Positions 10,599 through 18,187 of a stretch of DNA of 64,000 bases are shown one piece after another. The stretch is from Deinococcus gobiensis I-0 (GTDB lineage Bacteria > Deinococcota > Deinococci > Deinococcales > Deinococcaceae). How positions within the stretch are numbered: position 1 is the first letter of the stretch; each line of letters begins with the position of its first letter. The DNA is taken from positions 736,001 through 800,000 of the forward strand of contig NC_017790.1 in assembly GCF_000252445.1 (NCBI RefSeq). Direction: 5' to 3'. The notes beneath the pieces are model-generated. The model did not search any database. It was not told the origin of the DNA and worked only from the letters and a program-made list of their open reading frames with translations. Made by a program: the position numbers and the translations under genes.

Positions 10599-11278
10599 TC
10601 CGGTCCGGTGACGGCGTACACCGTGTCGTAGAACAGCTTCTCGCAGGCGTAGGTGCGCCGCACGGTGCGGGTCACGGTCTCGCGCGCCTGTGGAGTGAGG
10701 GCCAGTTCGCGCAGCAGGGCGGCCTCGCCGCCGTCTACGCCTGCCTTCAGGCCGTCGTGGAGCGGGAAGAAGGCCACCTGCTCGGGGGTCAGGCCGTACT
10801 CACGCACCAGCGCCGGTCCCGCGAGATCGCAGATGGCGATAAAGACGCTCTCGCTCGCGGCCACGCTGGCCAGCAGGCCCAGAAAGCCGTCGTGGGCCAG
10901 CGCGTAATAGAAATTCATGGTCAGGGCCGCGCAGCCCGGCAGAGGCTCGGCCGCCGCGAACTCGGCCTCGGTCAGCCCGAAGGCCCGCCCGAAGTGCAGC
11001 AGGTGGCCGGGGTCCTCCGGGGCCGAGAAGTTCTGTTTGGCGGTCCACTTGCCCAGCAGCGCCGCGCGGGCGCGCTCGTCCGGCGCGTGGGCCAGCAGCA
11101 GGGCCTCGAGCTGGCGCGAGTGCCCGACCAGCCAGGCGTCTTGCAGCGCGAAGGTCCGCAGGTGCGCCCGCGTCGCCGTCCCCGACTGTACCGCGCGCCA
11201 CAGCGGGTGGCCGAGCAGGGCGGCGGCCTGCGGGCGCAGGTCTTCGGTGAGGACATCCGGAATGAAACTGTACGGCAA
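10595..11278 (-). CDS. tenA: TenA-family thiaminase II-like aminohydrolase
   Basis: About 227 residues with the all-helical TenA fold: LWRAVQSGTATRAHLRTFALQDAWLVGHSR, ALTMNFYYALA and the C-terminal YACEKLFYDTVY segment. TenA proteins hydrolyse aminopyrimidine and related thiamine breakdown products so that the pyrimidine can be reused. The usual catalytic Cys (PCxW context) is not present; the aligned stretch reads VAASESVF, which suggests the Cys-less TenA_E type. The reading frame extends back into the riboswitch, so the real start is a TTG (11278 or 11281) just after the terminator hairpin. Its ribosome site GGGGG lies inside that hairpin. First gene of the tenA-thiZXY operon. Confidence 0.88.
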   Translation of the reverse strand: MPYSFIPDVLTEDLRPQAAALLGHPLWRAVQSGTATRAHLRTFALQDAWLVGHSRQLEALLLAHAPDERARAALLGKWTAKQNFSAPEDPGHLLHFGRAFGLTEAEFAAAEPLPGCAALTMNFYYALAHDGFLGLLASVAASESVFIAICDLAGPALVREYGLTPEQVAFFPLHDGLKAGVDGGEAALLRELALTPQARETVTRTVRRTYACEKLFYDTVYAVTGPE

Positions 11279-11279
11279 C

Positions 11280-11307
11280 AAAAATTCCCCCTTCTGGACA
11301 GGGGGAA
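11280..11307 (-). terminator. Riboswitch-controlled terminator overlapping the tenA ribosome site
   Basis: On the minus strand TTCCCCC (11307-11301) and GGGGGAA (11291-11285) form a seven-base-pair stem followed by five T. The GGGGG arm is also the only ribosome-binding-like sequence before the TTG start of tenA. The hairpin could therefore stop transcription and hide the start. The upstream segment GGGGAGC (11353-11347), part of the riboswitch closing stem, can pair with GCTTCCC (11309-11303) as an antiterminator. Confidence 0.85.
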
Positions 11308-11344
11308 GCAGGCGGCCGTGCGCACGCGGAGGCGGCCGGCCGTC

Positions 11345-11455
11345 ACGCTCCCCACGGCGGTATGAACCGCATCGGGTCATTGGGGTCTGATCTCAGCCGC
11401 GCTGCGAGCGCGACACCCCCGGTGACGGGCGAAGCATAGCACCCCCGAGGTGTGG
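11345..11455 (-). ncRNA. TPP riboswitch (THI element)
   Basis: On the minus strand the aptamer landmarks occur in order: GGGGGTGC at the 5' side, a GC-rich P3 arm, CTGAGA (11396-11391), ACCC, GACCCGATGCGGTTCATACC, and GCCGTGGGGAGC closing P1. This matches the thiamine pyrophosphate riboswitch consensus, including the CUGAGA loop and the pyrophosphate-helix GNNG[A/G]GGGA end. It precedes tenA and the thiamine-precursor ABC genes and is followed by a terminator, so bound TPP should switch the operon off. Confidence 0.93.
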
Positions 11456-11542
11456 GCCGACCGGCCGTCTGCACAGGGGCAATCTTCCTGACCCGTACAG
11501 GCAGTGCGGCAGGAGCGCGCATACCCGCCGGAGAGTCCGGCA

Positions 11543-11587
11543 CGTCTGCCGGAGCGAGCAATGCCCTTTCGGACGCTCCGGCAGACG
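11543..11587. repeat. 14-bp perfect inverted repeat between divergent operons
   Basis: CGTCTGCCGGAGCG (11543-11556) pairs with CGCTCCGGCAGACG (11574-11587) across a 17-base loop. It lies between the riboswitch and the pilus promoter region. No T-run follows, so it may be a structural element or protein site rather than a terminator. Confidence 0.6.
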
Positions 11588-11622
11588 CAGCGACCTGGGG
11601 TGAGCTGGACCCGGCACAGGAA

Positions 11623-11653
11623 TAACGCTCAGTTAACGCTCATGCCTTACATT
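11623..11653 (+). promoter_or_regulatory. Tandem TAACGCTCA repeats before a candidate pilus promoter
   Basis: TAACGCTCA occurs at 11623-11631 and again at 11634-11642, an 11-base period (one helical turn). A -10-like TACATT follows at 11648-11653. This is typical geometry for an OmpR/PhoB-type activator next to -35. About 185 bases of leader separate it from the first subunit gene, and no gene is convincing in that leader. Confidence 0.4.
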
Positions 11654-11839
11654 TATGTCACAGCAGCAAAGTCTTAAGAAAGCATGGGAGTGGCCGGGCG
11701 GCGCTGCTGGAAGCTCGGTTGTGGAGCGAGAGGGGGAGGAAACGAAGACCCAGACGATATTTACATCGCATCTACCGGACCCGACCGAAACATACCGACT
11801 GGCTTTGCCCATGAGCGACATGGGAAAAGGGGAGAAAAG

Positions 11840-12385
11840 ATGAAGCGCACCGCACTGCTGACCACTGCCGTCCTGCTCGCCACCACCGCGACCGCCGCCA
11901 GCGTCGCCGGGTCCCAGACCACGCCCCTGACCCTTCAGGTGAACAACTTCTGCGTGATGGCCTACACCACGCCGCAGTACAACGGCAAGGCTGGCCTGGA
12001 CAAGACCTACGACACCCTCAGCCTGGGAACGGTCAACGCGGTCACCAACAACACCGTGAGCGACAAGATGGTGATGGCCGTGGACTGTAACAAGGATACG
12101 GTCCTGAACATCGTCACCCCGGAAACGGTCACGCTGACCAACCAGAAGGGCGACACCATCCTGATCAAGAGGGACGCGACCTGGAGCCCCGAGAACCCCT
12201 TTGTCATGTCCTTCAGCAAGGGCAACAGCCGCGTGCCGGACTATGGTTTTGGCGGCTACCAGTACTACGAACTGCTGGCCAGCTTCAAGGTCGGCGGCGC
12301 GGGCACGGGCGGCAACCGCGCCTGGTCGGTGCCCGGTGGTCTGTACAAGGGTGACCTGGTCATCAACTTCAACTACGACGAGTAA
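11840..12385 (+). CDS. SCPU-like pilus subunit, probable major pilin
   Basis: A 181-residue secreted protein with signal peptide MKRTALLTTAVLLATTATAA. The mature part has two Cys (NNFCVMAY and MAVDCNK) and ends SVPGGLYKGDLVINFNYDE. This resembles the donor-strand end of spore-coat-U/SCPU pilins. ATG 11840 has AAGGGGAG upstream. It is followed by a hairpin and then by a second subunit, a chaperone and an usher, so it is probably exported by that machinery. Its first position and the hairpin after it suggest it is the most abundant subunit. Confidence 0.75.
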   Translation: MKRTALLTTAVLLATTATAASVAGSQTTPLTLQVNNFCVMAYTTPQYNGKAGLDKTYDTLSLGTVNAVTNNTVSDKMVMAVDCNKDTVLNIVTPETVTLTNQKGDTILIKRDATWSPENPFVMSFSKGNSRVPDYGFGGYQYYELLASFKVGGAGTGGNRAWSVPGGLYKGDLVINFNYDE

Positions 12386-12399
12386 AGCCTTCCCTCTCC

Positions 12400-12437
12400 A
12401 GGCAACCCACCGCCGCGCGGCCGGGTTGCCTGTTTGT
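12400..12437 (+). terminator. Partial terminator between pilin and assembly genes
   Basis: AGGCAACCC (12400-12408) pairs perfectly with GGGTTGCCT (12423-12431). The GC-rich loop can itself pair, and GTTTGTG follows. Read-through would be needed for the downstream genes, giving a subunit-to-machinery expression gradient. Confidence 0.6.
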
Positions 12438-12456
12438 GCCCCGAGGTGAATCCGGA

Positions 12457-12891
12457 ATGAACATCCCAGGTGTGAGGCTGCTCGTCCCCCTGGCCCTGCT
12501 CGGCGGCATGGCCGGGGCCAGCGCCGTCTTTCCCCCGGCCGCCTGTCAGATCGGGCCGGTCAGCAGCTCGGTCATGACCTATCAGGTGCCCACGGGCGCG
12601 CGCGGAACCCTGAATTTCAGGGTGCGCTGCCCGGCGGGCCAGACCTACGTGGTGCGCCTGAGTACCCCGGAGGGACCGCTGCTGGGAGCCAACGCGGCGC
12701 TGCGGTTTCTCGGCGCGGGCCAGAGCGAGGCGGTGATGTCCCTCACGGATCTTCCCGCCGACCTGACCGTGTCGGGCGAGCGGGACTTTTCCCTGAGCCT
12801 GCGTGCCGAGCCGGGGCAGTGGAAGCTGGTGGGCGGCACCTACCGCACGAATCTGGAAATCGGGACCGAACCGCTGGCCCCCCCCCTGTAA
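12457..12891 (+). CDS. SCPU-domain pilus subunit
   Basis: A 144-residue secreted protein. Its signal peptide ends near MAGASA, and the mature part shows the spore-coat-U pattern: CQIGPVSSSVMTYQ, TLNFRVRCPAGQTYVVRLST and a C-terminal GGTYRTNLEI strand. SCPU proteins are subunits of archaic-type chaperone-usher pili. The stop at 12891 is six bases before the chaperone start, so the genes are co-translated. It may be a minor or tip subunit. Confidence 0.75.
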   Translation: MNIPGVRLLVPLALLGGMAGASAVFPPAACQIGPVSSSVMTYQVPTGARGTLNFRVRCPAGQTYVVRLSTPEGPLLGANAALRFLGAGQSEAVMSLTDLPADLTVSGERDFSLSLRAEPGQWKLVGGTYRTNLEIGTEPLAPPL

Positions 12892-12896
12892 GGAGC

Positions 12897-13607
12897 ATGA
12901 CCTTGAGAAAAGCAGTCTGGCTATGGGCGGCCCTGGGCCTGTGCGGCGGGGCCGGTGCCCAGTCGTTCAGCCTCACGCCCACCGCGTTCAACATCAACCC
13001 CGAGCGCACCAACACGGCGCAGGTCCGCCTTCAGAACCAGACCCTCCAGCCCCTGCAATTCCGGGTCGAGGTCATGAAGTGGACGATGGACGGGACCCAG
13101 GTGTCCTACGTGCCCACCCGCGACGTGGTCGTGAATCCGGCGACCTTCCAGCTCGGGCCGCAGGGCGCGCAGGTGATCCGCGTGGGGGTCCTGAAAAAGG
13201 CCGGGGCCGACGAGATGACCTACCGGGTGTTCGTGCGGCAGGTGCTGGATACGGCGACTGCCCAGGCCGACCAGCAGGACGCCCAGATCAACCTGTCGCG
13301 GCTCATCAACATCTCGCTGCCGGTCTACGTGACCCCGCCCGACAGCGCCGCGAAGGTCAGTTTCCGCATCAATGCCGGGGGCCAGACCCCCACCCTGGAG
13401 GTCACGAACGGCGGCAACCGGCACCTGACCCTGCGGCAGCTGCGCCTGGTCAGCGGCGACCAGACCTTTCCCATCGGCAGCAACGCCGTTCTGGGCAAGA
13501 GTACGCTGGCGCTGGCGCTGCCTGCGGCGCTGCCGGCCGGCGCGGTGGTCGAGGCCCGTTACCAGGACGCCGACGACAAGGAACAGCGCGCCGCTGTGGC
13601 GCGCTAG
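12897..13607 (+). CDS. PapD/FimC-type periplasmic pilus chaperone
   Basis: A 236-residue periplasmic chaperone with signal peptide ending GGAGAQ. Domain 1 reads SFSLTPTAFNINPERTNTAQVRLQNQTLQPLQFRVEVMKW, and a later strand reads FQLGPQGAQVIRVGV, the PapD G1-strand context. RVFVRQV and INISLPVYVTP match the subunit-binding cleft and domain junction. It would hold secreted subunits by donor-strand complementation and deliver them to the usher. AGGAG is immediately before ATG 12897. The gene sits between the second subunit and the usher in one operon. Confidence 0.88.
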   Translation: MTLRKAVWLWAALGLCGGAGAQSFSLTPTAFNINPERTNTAQVRLQNQTLQPLQFRVEVMKWTMDGTQVSYVPTRDVVVNPATFQLGPQGAQVIRVGVLKKAGADEMTYRVFVRQVLDTATAQADQQDAQINLSRLINISLPVYVTPPDSAAKVSFRINAGGQTPTLEVTNGGNRHLTLRQLRLVSGDQTFPIGSNAVLGKSTLALALPAALPAGAVVEARYQDADDKEQRAAVAR

Positions 13608-13622
13608 GACGGGTGAACTGAC

Positions 13623-15989
13623 GTGGCGAACCGCACCCCTGGATGGCCGCTCCTGACCCTGACGGCGGCGCTGCTGTGTGCCGGAACCCTCTGTGCCGCG
13701 CAGGCCCAGACCCAGGGGACGCCGCTCCCGGCGCCGGCGGCCCCCACCAGCGCCGTGCCGGCCACGGCCACCGACCTCTGCGCCCAGACCCCGACCTTCG
13801 TCGACACCACCGTCAACGGCGAGGGCCGGGGCGGCACGCTGGCCTTTCTGGCCGGGGGGGAGGTCTGGGTGTCGCCGGGGGTGCTGCGCCCCAGCGAGGC
13901 CGGGTACGTCGCGCAGACGGTGACCTGCGAGGCGGGCGATTTCGTGCGGCTCAAGTCTTCCCTGAGCGTGAATTTCGACGCCGGCGAGCTGACACTGGAC
14001 ATCCGCCCCGAACTGGCGCTGCTGCCCGGCGGCGTGCTGGACCTGGGCACCGACGCCTCGCAGGCGGCCCCGGACGGCCCGGTGCTGCCGGTATTCTCGG
14101 TGGGGGTACGCGGTGACCTGCGCCGCAGCCTGCTGGTGTTGGATACGCTGCCCGGCAGTGTGGTCACCCATACGGCCGCCCTGCGCCTGGACTACCAGAA
14201 CGCGCGCGTCCAGACCTATGCCCAGGTCAGCGAGGGTGGGCTGCTCCGCCCGGGGCTGGACGCCGGGTCGCCGGAGGCCGGAGCGCAGCGCTTCGGGGCC
14301 GAGGCGGCGGCGCTGTACGACCTGAGCCCGGTCCTGAGCGTGGGCGCCGTGGCCTACGCCGACTATGCCGCCCCCCCGGTGACCGTGCCGGACGGCAGCG
14401 CGGCGTCTGCGGTCTGGGGCCTGAGCCCCGACCGGGTGAGCGGCCTGACCTTCGTGGCCGGCAGCACGCGCGCCTACCGCCTGCCGCAACTCGTGGTGCC
14501 CCTGCCGCTGGACGCGGACGTGAGCATCGTCGTGAACGGCAGCTCGCTGCGGCGGGTGCGGGTCGCGGCCGGCAACCTGACCCTGCGCAACATTCCGCTC
14601 GCCTCACCGTCGGGCACGGTCGAGGTCAGCATTCTCGACGCGACCGGCATCCGCACGCAGCGTTACGGGTACACCTCGGCCGACGTGGTCGTGGCGGCGC
14701 GCGCGCTCGCGGCGCAGGGACAGGTCGGCGTGCAGGCCCGCACGCTCCGGGGCACCTCGGGCCTGATGCCGGCGGCGGCCCTGACCGGCGTGTACGGCCT
14801 GAACGAACGCTGGAGCGTCGCGGGCGAGGTCTTGGCGTCGGCCGAGCAGCAGCGGGTCCAGGCGTCGGTGCGCTACACCGATCCGGCCTTCAATACGGGC
14901 TTTTCGGTCCGCTACGACTCCCGGCTGCGCGCGCCCGTCGTGCTGACCGGCGACGCGACCTACACCCGCGCCGAGTGGCGCGTGGGGGTCAATGCCGCCG
15001 TCGTCCCCACCGACCTGGGCGCGTCGCTGCTGCGTGGGCAGGTGTCGATGCTGCGGCCCCGGTTCGTGACCACGCTGGGCCTTCAGGCCGCGCCCGGAGC
15101 GGGGGAATACGGCGTGAGCCTCAACGGTACGGGCCGCCTGTCCGACCGCCTGAGCCTGGGCGGTGAGGGGTCGCTCCGCACCGACGGGACCGGCACCCTG
15201 GGCTGGCGGCTGGGCGTGAGCCTGAACTGGACCCCCTGGGAGAAGGTCAGCGTACTGGCCGGAGCCTTCACGGCCAGCACGGTCGGAAGCGGACCGCAGA
15301 CCGTCCTGGCGACGCAGGTGAGCTACCAGCCCAGCCCCGCGCACACCTTCAGCAGCCTCATCACCACCCAGACGGGGCAGACGCCTGCGGCGAGCCTCCG
15401 CTACGACTACAACCGCAACGTGCTGGCCTCGGTCAGTGCCGCGACCACGGGGGACTTCAGCGTGGCCGGAGCCGCCACCGCCGCGTGGGTGGCGGGCCGG
15501 GCGTACCTCACGCAGGACCAGTTCGGGCACGGCGTCCTCGTCAGGACAGGGGTACCGGGGCTGCCGCTGGTCATCAACGGGCAGAGCGTCGTGGCCGATG
15601 CGCGCGGCGACGCCCTGTTGATGCTCAGTGTCGCCGCGCGTACCGTCAACCTGACGCCGGATTTCGAACGTATCCCCTTCACGGTCAGCGTGGTCGAGGA
15701 CAACCGCGAGGTGGCGCTCGCCCCGCACGGCATCGTCACGGTGGACTGGACCTCGAATTTCATCCAGAACATGTGGGTGCGCCTGTTGCGGCCTGACGGT
15801 ACGCCGGTCCGCTATGGCCGCATCGACCTGCCCGGCGGGCCTACCACCGACGACGAGGGCTGGAGTCTCGTGCCCCGGCAGGCGACACCGGTCACAGTAC
15901 AGGTGCAGCCCGACGAGGACGGGGGCTTACCTTGCCGCGCGACCCTTCGGGCGGGCCAGGAGACGTCCCGCTGCGAGCCGCTGCCCTGA
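13623..15989 (+). CDS. Fimbrial outer-membrane usher
   Basis: A 788-residue protein with a signal peptide (GTLCAAQAQ), an N-terminal chaperone-docking region with DTTVNGEGRGGTLAFLAGGEVWVSPGVL, and a long beta-strand-rich barrel. A plug-like segment reads RAYRLPQLVVPLPLDADVSIVVNGSSLRRVRVAAGNLTLRNIP. Late sequence includes GLPLVINGQSVVADARGDALLMLS and ends GGLPCRATL with paired Cys. It is a little shorter than enterobacterial ushers (about 830). It would form the secretion pore for the pilus. The GTG start follows the chaperone stop by 15 bases. The context of chaperone and SCPU subunits makes the call firm. Confidence 0.85.
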   Translation: MANRTPGWPLLTLTAALLCAGTLCAAQAQTQGTPLPAPAAPTSAVPATATDLCAQTPTFVDTTVNGEGRGGTLAFLAGGEVWVSPGVLRPSEAGYVAQTVTCEAGDFVRLKSSLSVNFDAGELTLDIRPELALLPGGVLDLGTDASQAAPDGPVLPVFSVGVRGDLRRSLLVLDTLPGSVVTHTAALRLDYQNARVQTYAQVSEGGLLRPGLDAGSPEAGAQRFGAEAAALYDLSPVLSVGAVAYADYAAPPVTVPDGSAASAVWGLSPDRVSGLTFVAGSTRAYRLPQLVVPLPLDADVSIVVNGSSLRRVRVAAGNLTLRNIPLASPSGTVEVSILDATGIRTQRYGYTSADVVVAARALAAQGQVGVQARTLRGTSGLMPAAALTGVYGLNERWSVAGEVLASAEQQRVQASVRYTDPAFNTGFSVRYDSRLRAPVVLTGDATYTRAEWRVGVNAAVVPTDLGASLLRGQVSMLRPRFVTTLGLQAAPGAGEYGVSLNGTGRLSDRLSLGGEGSLRTDGTGTLGWRLGVSLNWTPWEKVSVLAGAFTASTVGSGPQTVLATQVSYQPSPAHTFSSLITTQTGQTPAASLRYDYNRNVLASVSAATTGDFSVAGAATAAWVAGRAYLTQDQFGHGVLVRTGVPGLPLVINGQSVVADARGDALLMLSVAARTVNLTPDFERIPFTVSVVEDNREVALAPHGIVTVDWTSNFIQNMWVRLLRPDGTPVRYGRIDLPGGPTTDDEGWSLVPRQATPVTVQVQPDEDGGLPCRATLRAGQETSRCEPLP

Positions 15990-16019
15990 ACCTGTGCAGG
16001 CCCAGCCGGGCCGCTCCGC

Positions 16020-16373
16020 TCAGTAGAAGTCGAGCTGGTAGCCTTCGGGCCGGGCGAGACGCCGGTAGTCCACCAGGTCCCCGCCCGACTCGTCACGCCG
16101 CACCCCGAGCAGCCGCACCGGCTGGAGGGGCGACGTGGCGAGACCCAGCAGGGCCGCCGCTTCCTCCGTGGGCTGGTAGCCGCGTGTGCAGCGCAGGGTC
16201 AGCACGTCCGGGGTCTGGCCGGCGACCTCGCACCGCGCCTCTACCTGAAGGCTCAGGTGGAGGACTTGCTGAGGGGCCAGTCCCCAGGCGGTGCCGGAGC
16301 AGAGGAGGGCGAGGCCCAGCAGCAGGCCGCGGGTTTCCGGGCGGCGCGACTTGAGACGTGCGAGTTCAGTCAT
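16020..16373 (-). CDS. Small secreted protein, possible third pilus subunit
   Basis: A 117-residue protein. A hydrophobic segment (GLLLGLALLCSGTAWG) acts as a signal peptide. The mature part has VEARCEVAGQ and LTLRCTRGYQP, two Cys spaced as in SCPU domains, and ends GYQLDFY. It is encoded on the opposite strand and converges on the usher gene with only 30 bases between stops. The resemblance to SCPU is weak; it may be an anchor or tip subunit, or unrelated. Confidence 0.6.
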   Translation of the reverse strand: MTELARLKSRRPETRGLLLGLALLCSGTAWGLAPQQVLHLSLQVEARCEVAGQTPDVLTLRCTRGYQPTEEAAALLGLATSPLQPVRLLGVRRDESGGDLVDYRRLARPEGYQLDFY

Positions 16374-16525
16374 GGCGTGGGCTCCCCACAGCCGGGCCTT
16401 ACCGTGCCCGGCCGTGTTTCTGGGGGCACTGTAGGGGGCGTGCTCTCACGGTCTTCTTTCGGGGCGGCGCGGCGAGGGGGTCAGGAGGCCTTCATGGTCC
16501 GGCTCGGTGGCTCCGCCGGGAGTTC

Positions 16526-16696
16526 TCAGCGGACGTACAGCGGGCGCAGGGTCTTCAGGAGAAGCGTCATGGCCACGAGGGCGCCCGCTCCGGCTCCGAC
16601 GCTCTGCCAGAGGTCGCCGGTCGGCAGCACGCGGCTCTCGTCCCAGCAGAAAAAGACGGTGAAGACGGCGAACATCACGGCATTGACGTAGATCAT
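16526..16696 (-). CDS. Small two-helix membrane protein (56 aa)
   Basis: Starts MIYVNAVMFAVFTVFFCWDE and ends TLRPLYVR. Two hydrophobic helices, about residues 4-18 and 36-48, are joined by a short polar loop. It is 61 bases after the DUF4255 gene on the same strand, so it may be co-transcribed with it. The ribosome site is weak. I do not recognise a family. A membrane-anchor or holin-like role is possible but unsupported. Confidence 0.5.
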   Translation of the reverse strand: MIYVNAVMFAVFTVFFCWDESRVLPTGDLWQSVGAGAGALVAMTLLLKTLRPLYVR

Positions 16697-16757
16697 CGGA
16701 GGTCATTGTGGCGTTTTCCGGCCCGGCCGGATGAGCGGCGGGCCGGAGGTGGCCGGC

Positions 16758-17624
16758 TCAGGCGGGCAGTTCGGCCGGGCCACCTGCCGCCGAAGAAACC
16801 TCTGGAGTGAAGACCACCCGGTACTCGCCTGGCAGGGTGCGCAGCAGATGCCAGATGGCCGTACCCGCCAGACGCACGAGCACCTGCGCGACCTCGTCGT
16901 GTGGCAAGCGGGTGGTGAACAGGCCGTCGTTGCCGCTGACGCTGAAGCCGGGACCGTCGGGCAGCCGGACCTCGGCGCCCACGACCGGCTCGCCCGCACC
17001 GTCCACCAGGGTCCAGGCATAGCGCCGGGATTCCTGCGCCAGGCCGCCGGAGGGGTCACGCATGCTGAAGCTCAGGCCCACGGCGAGGCTCCGCAGCTGC
17101 TCGATGTTCAGGTCCAGGGGCGCGGTCAGGACATAGTGCAGCGCAGGCCGGGGCGGGATGCCCAGGGCGCTGAACACCTCCGAGACGCGTGGGGCGCTTT
17201 CGGCCTGGGCCACCTGCGCCTGGAGCGGCGTGTCGAGCGCCCGGACCTCGGCCGGCAGCAGGTCGTCGGGCCAGTCGGCATTGCGGACCAGCGTGGCGAG
17301 GACCCGCCACAGCACCTGCCATTCCTGGTCGTCGAGTTCGGGCAGCTGCGACTTGAAATGCGTGGTCACGACGTAGCGCAGGTCGATGCGGCGTGGGCGC
17401 AGGCGCTTGGTCTCGCGCGCGTCGTGACGGATATGCATAAATTCGTTCTCGCGCAGCTGGGCGTTCTCGACGATGGCATACAGGTTGAAATTGATGGTGG
17501 GCCGGTTGATGGCGGCCGCCCAGTCCCGCGTGGGGGTGGCGAAGGTGATGTCCACGTCGCCGGGTGGAATCTTGCCGTCGCTGTAGAGCATCGAGCGCAG
17601 CGCCTCGTGCAGGGCGCCGATCAT
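16758..17624 (-). CDS. DUF4255 (Pvc16-like) injection-system protein
   Basis: A 288-residue protein. Residues 1-190 read as a DUF4255/Pvc16 N-terminal domain: IGALHEALRSML, ITFATPTRDWAAAINRPTINFNLYAIVEN, RPRRIDLRYVVTTHF. The C-terminal 90 residues look like a small beta-sandwich (carboxypeptidase-regulatory-like): YAWTLVDGAGEPVVGAEVRLPDG. DUF4255 proteins cap or terminate the tail of extracellular contractile injection systems. ATG 17624 is chosen; the frame is open further upstream into the PAAR gene. It lies 25 bases after the PAAR gene, supporting a shared apparatus, but no sheath, tube or baseplate gene is in this window. Confidence 0.85.
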   Translation of the reverse strand: MIGALHEALRSMLYSDGKIPPGDVDITFATPTRDWAAAINRPTINFNLYAIVENAQLRENEFMHIRHDARETKRLRPRRIDLRYVVTTHFKSQLPELDDQEWQVLWRVLATLVRNADWPDDLLPAEVRALDTPLQAQVAQAESAPRVSEVFSALGIPPRPALHYVLTAPLDLNIEQLRSLAVGLSFSMRDPSGGLAQESRRYAWTLVDGAGEPVVGAEVRLPDGPGFSVSGNDGLFTTRLPHDEVAQVLVRLAGTAIWHLLRTLPGEYRVVFTPEVSSAAGGPAELPA

Positions 17625-17649
17625 GGCTGCCCACCTGTCTCTCCCTTCA

Positions 17650-17925
17650 TCATCCGCCGATGAGAACCGTCGCCTGGGTGGCGCTGAGCACCGCGCCGCA
17701 CCCCAGGAGGTCTCCCTCACGCGCGGCGGGTCGGCCCTCGATGAAGACGGTGGCCGATCCTCTGGCGATGACCTGTGGGCCGTGGGCCGCCAGGGGAGGG
17801 GGCTCGCTGTGGGGGTCGCCGACCCGTGCCGCAGGCAGACCGGCGACGGTGACGGTGGCGGCCCCGGCGCTCACCGCGCCGCCGTGTGCGCCGGGATCCC
17901 CGACGCGGAGGGCTGGAAAGGACAT
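17650..17925 (-). CDS. PAAR-domain spike-tip protein
   Basis: A 91-residue protein made almost entirely of one PAAR domain: PALRVGDPGAHGG, TVTVAGLPAARVGDPH, ATVFIEGRPAAREGDLLGCGA. PAAR proteins form the sharp metal-bound tip of VgrG-like spikes in type VI and related injection systems. There is no effector extension. It is the first gene of a short operon with the DUF4255 gene. Its start lies about 140 bases from the tRNA-Leu gene on the other strand. Confidence 0.88.
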   Translation of the reverse strand: MSFPALRVGDPGAHGGAVSAGAATVTVAGLPAARVGDPHSEPPPLAAHGPQVIARGSATVFIEGRPAAREGDLLGCGAVLSATQATVLIGG

Positions 17926-18001
17926 GGCCGCATGTTGCGCGCCCTGGGCGGAACTTGCAAGCGCAGACGCCCGGAGCCCGTCGTCAGGCGATGAAACGCG
18001 G

Positions 18002-18031
18002 TTGCGCTGGCCCGTCCCTGAGCGCTAGAGT
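18002..18031 (+). promoter_or_regulatory. Promoter of tRNA-Leu
   Basis: TTGCGC at 18002-18007, an 18-base spacer, then TAGAGT at 18026-18031. It ends 36 bases before the mature tRNA. Confidence 0.6.
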
Positions 18032-18067
18032 TCCGGGGCCAGTGCCGCAGGTAGAGGGCAGGGGCGG

Positions 18068-18149
<82 letters not shown>

Positions 18150-18187
18150 AAAGAAAACCCCCGTCCTAGACAGGGGATTTTCTTTTG
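18150..18187 (+). terminator. Terminator after tRNA-Leu
   Basis: Runs of C (18158-18162) and G (18173-18176) are flanked by AAAAGAAAA and ATTTTCTTTT, forming a long A/T-extended hairpin with T-rich tails on both strands. It directly follows the CCA end. Confidence 0.85.

Noticed and set aside
11279..11380. N-terminal extension of tenA into the riboswitch
   Set aside because: It would translate the aptamer and terminator; TenA homology starts after the hairpin.
11655..11843. 62-codon frame in the pilus leader
   Set aside because: No signal, no motif, and it overlaps the pilin start in another frame; the stretch is better read as a leader.
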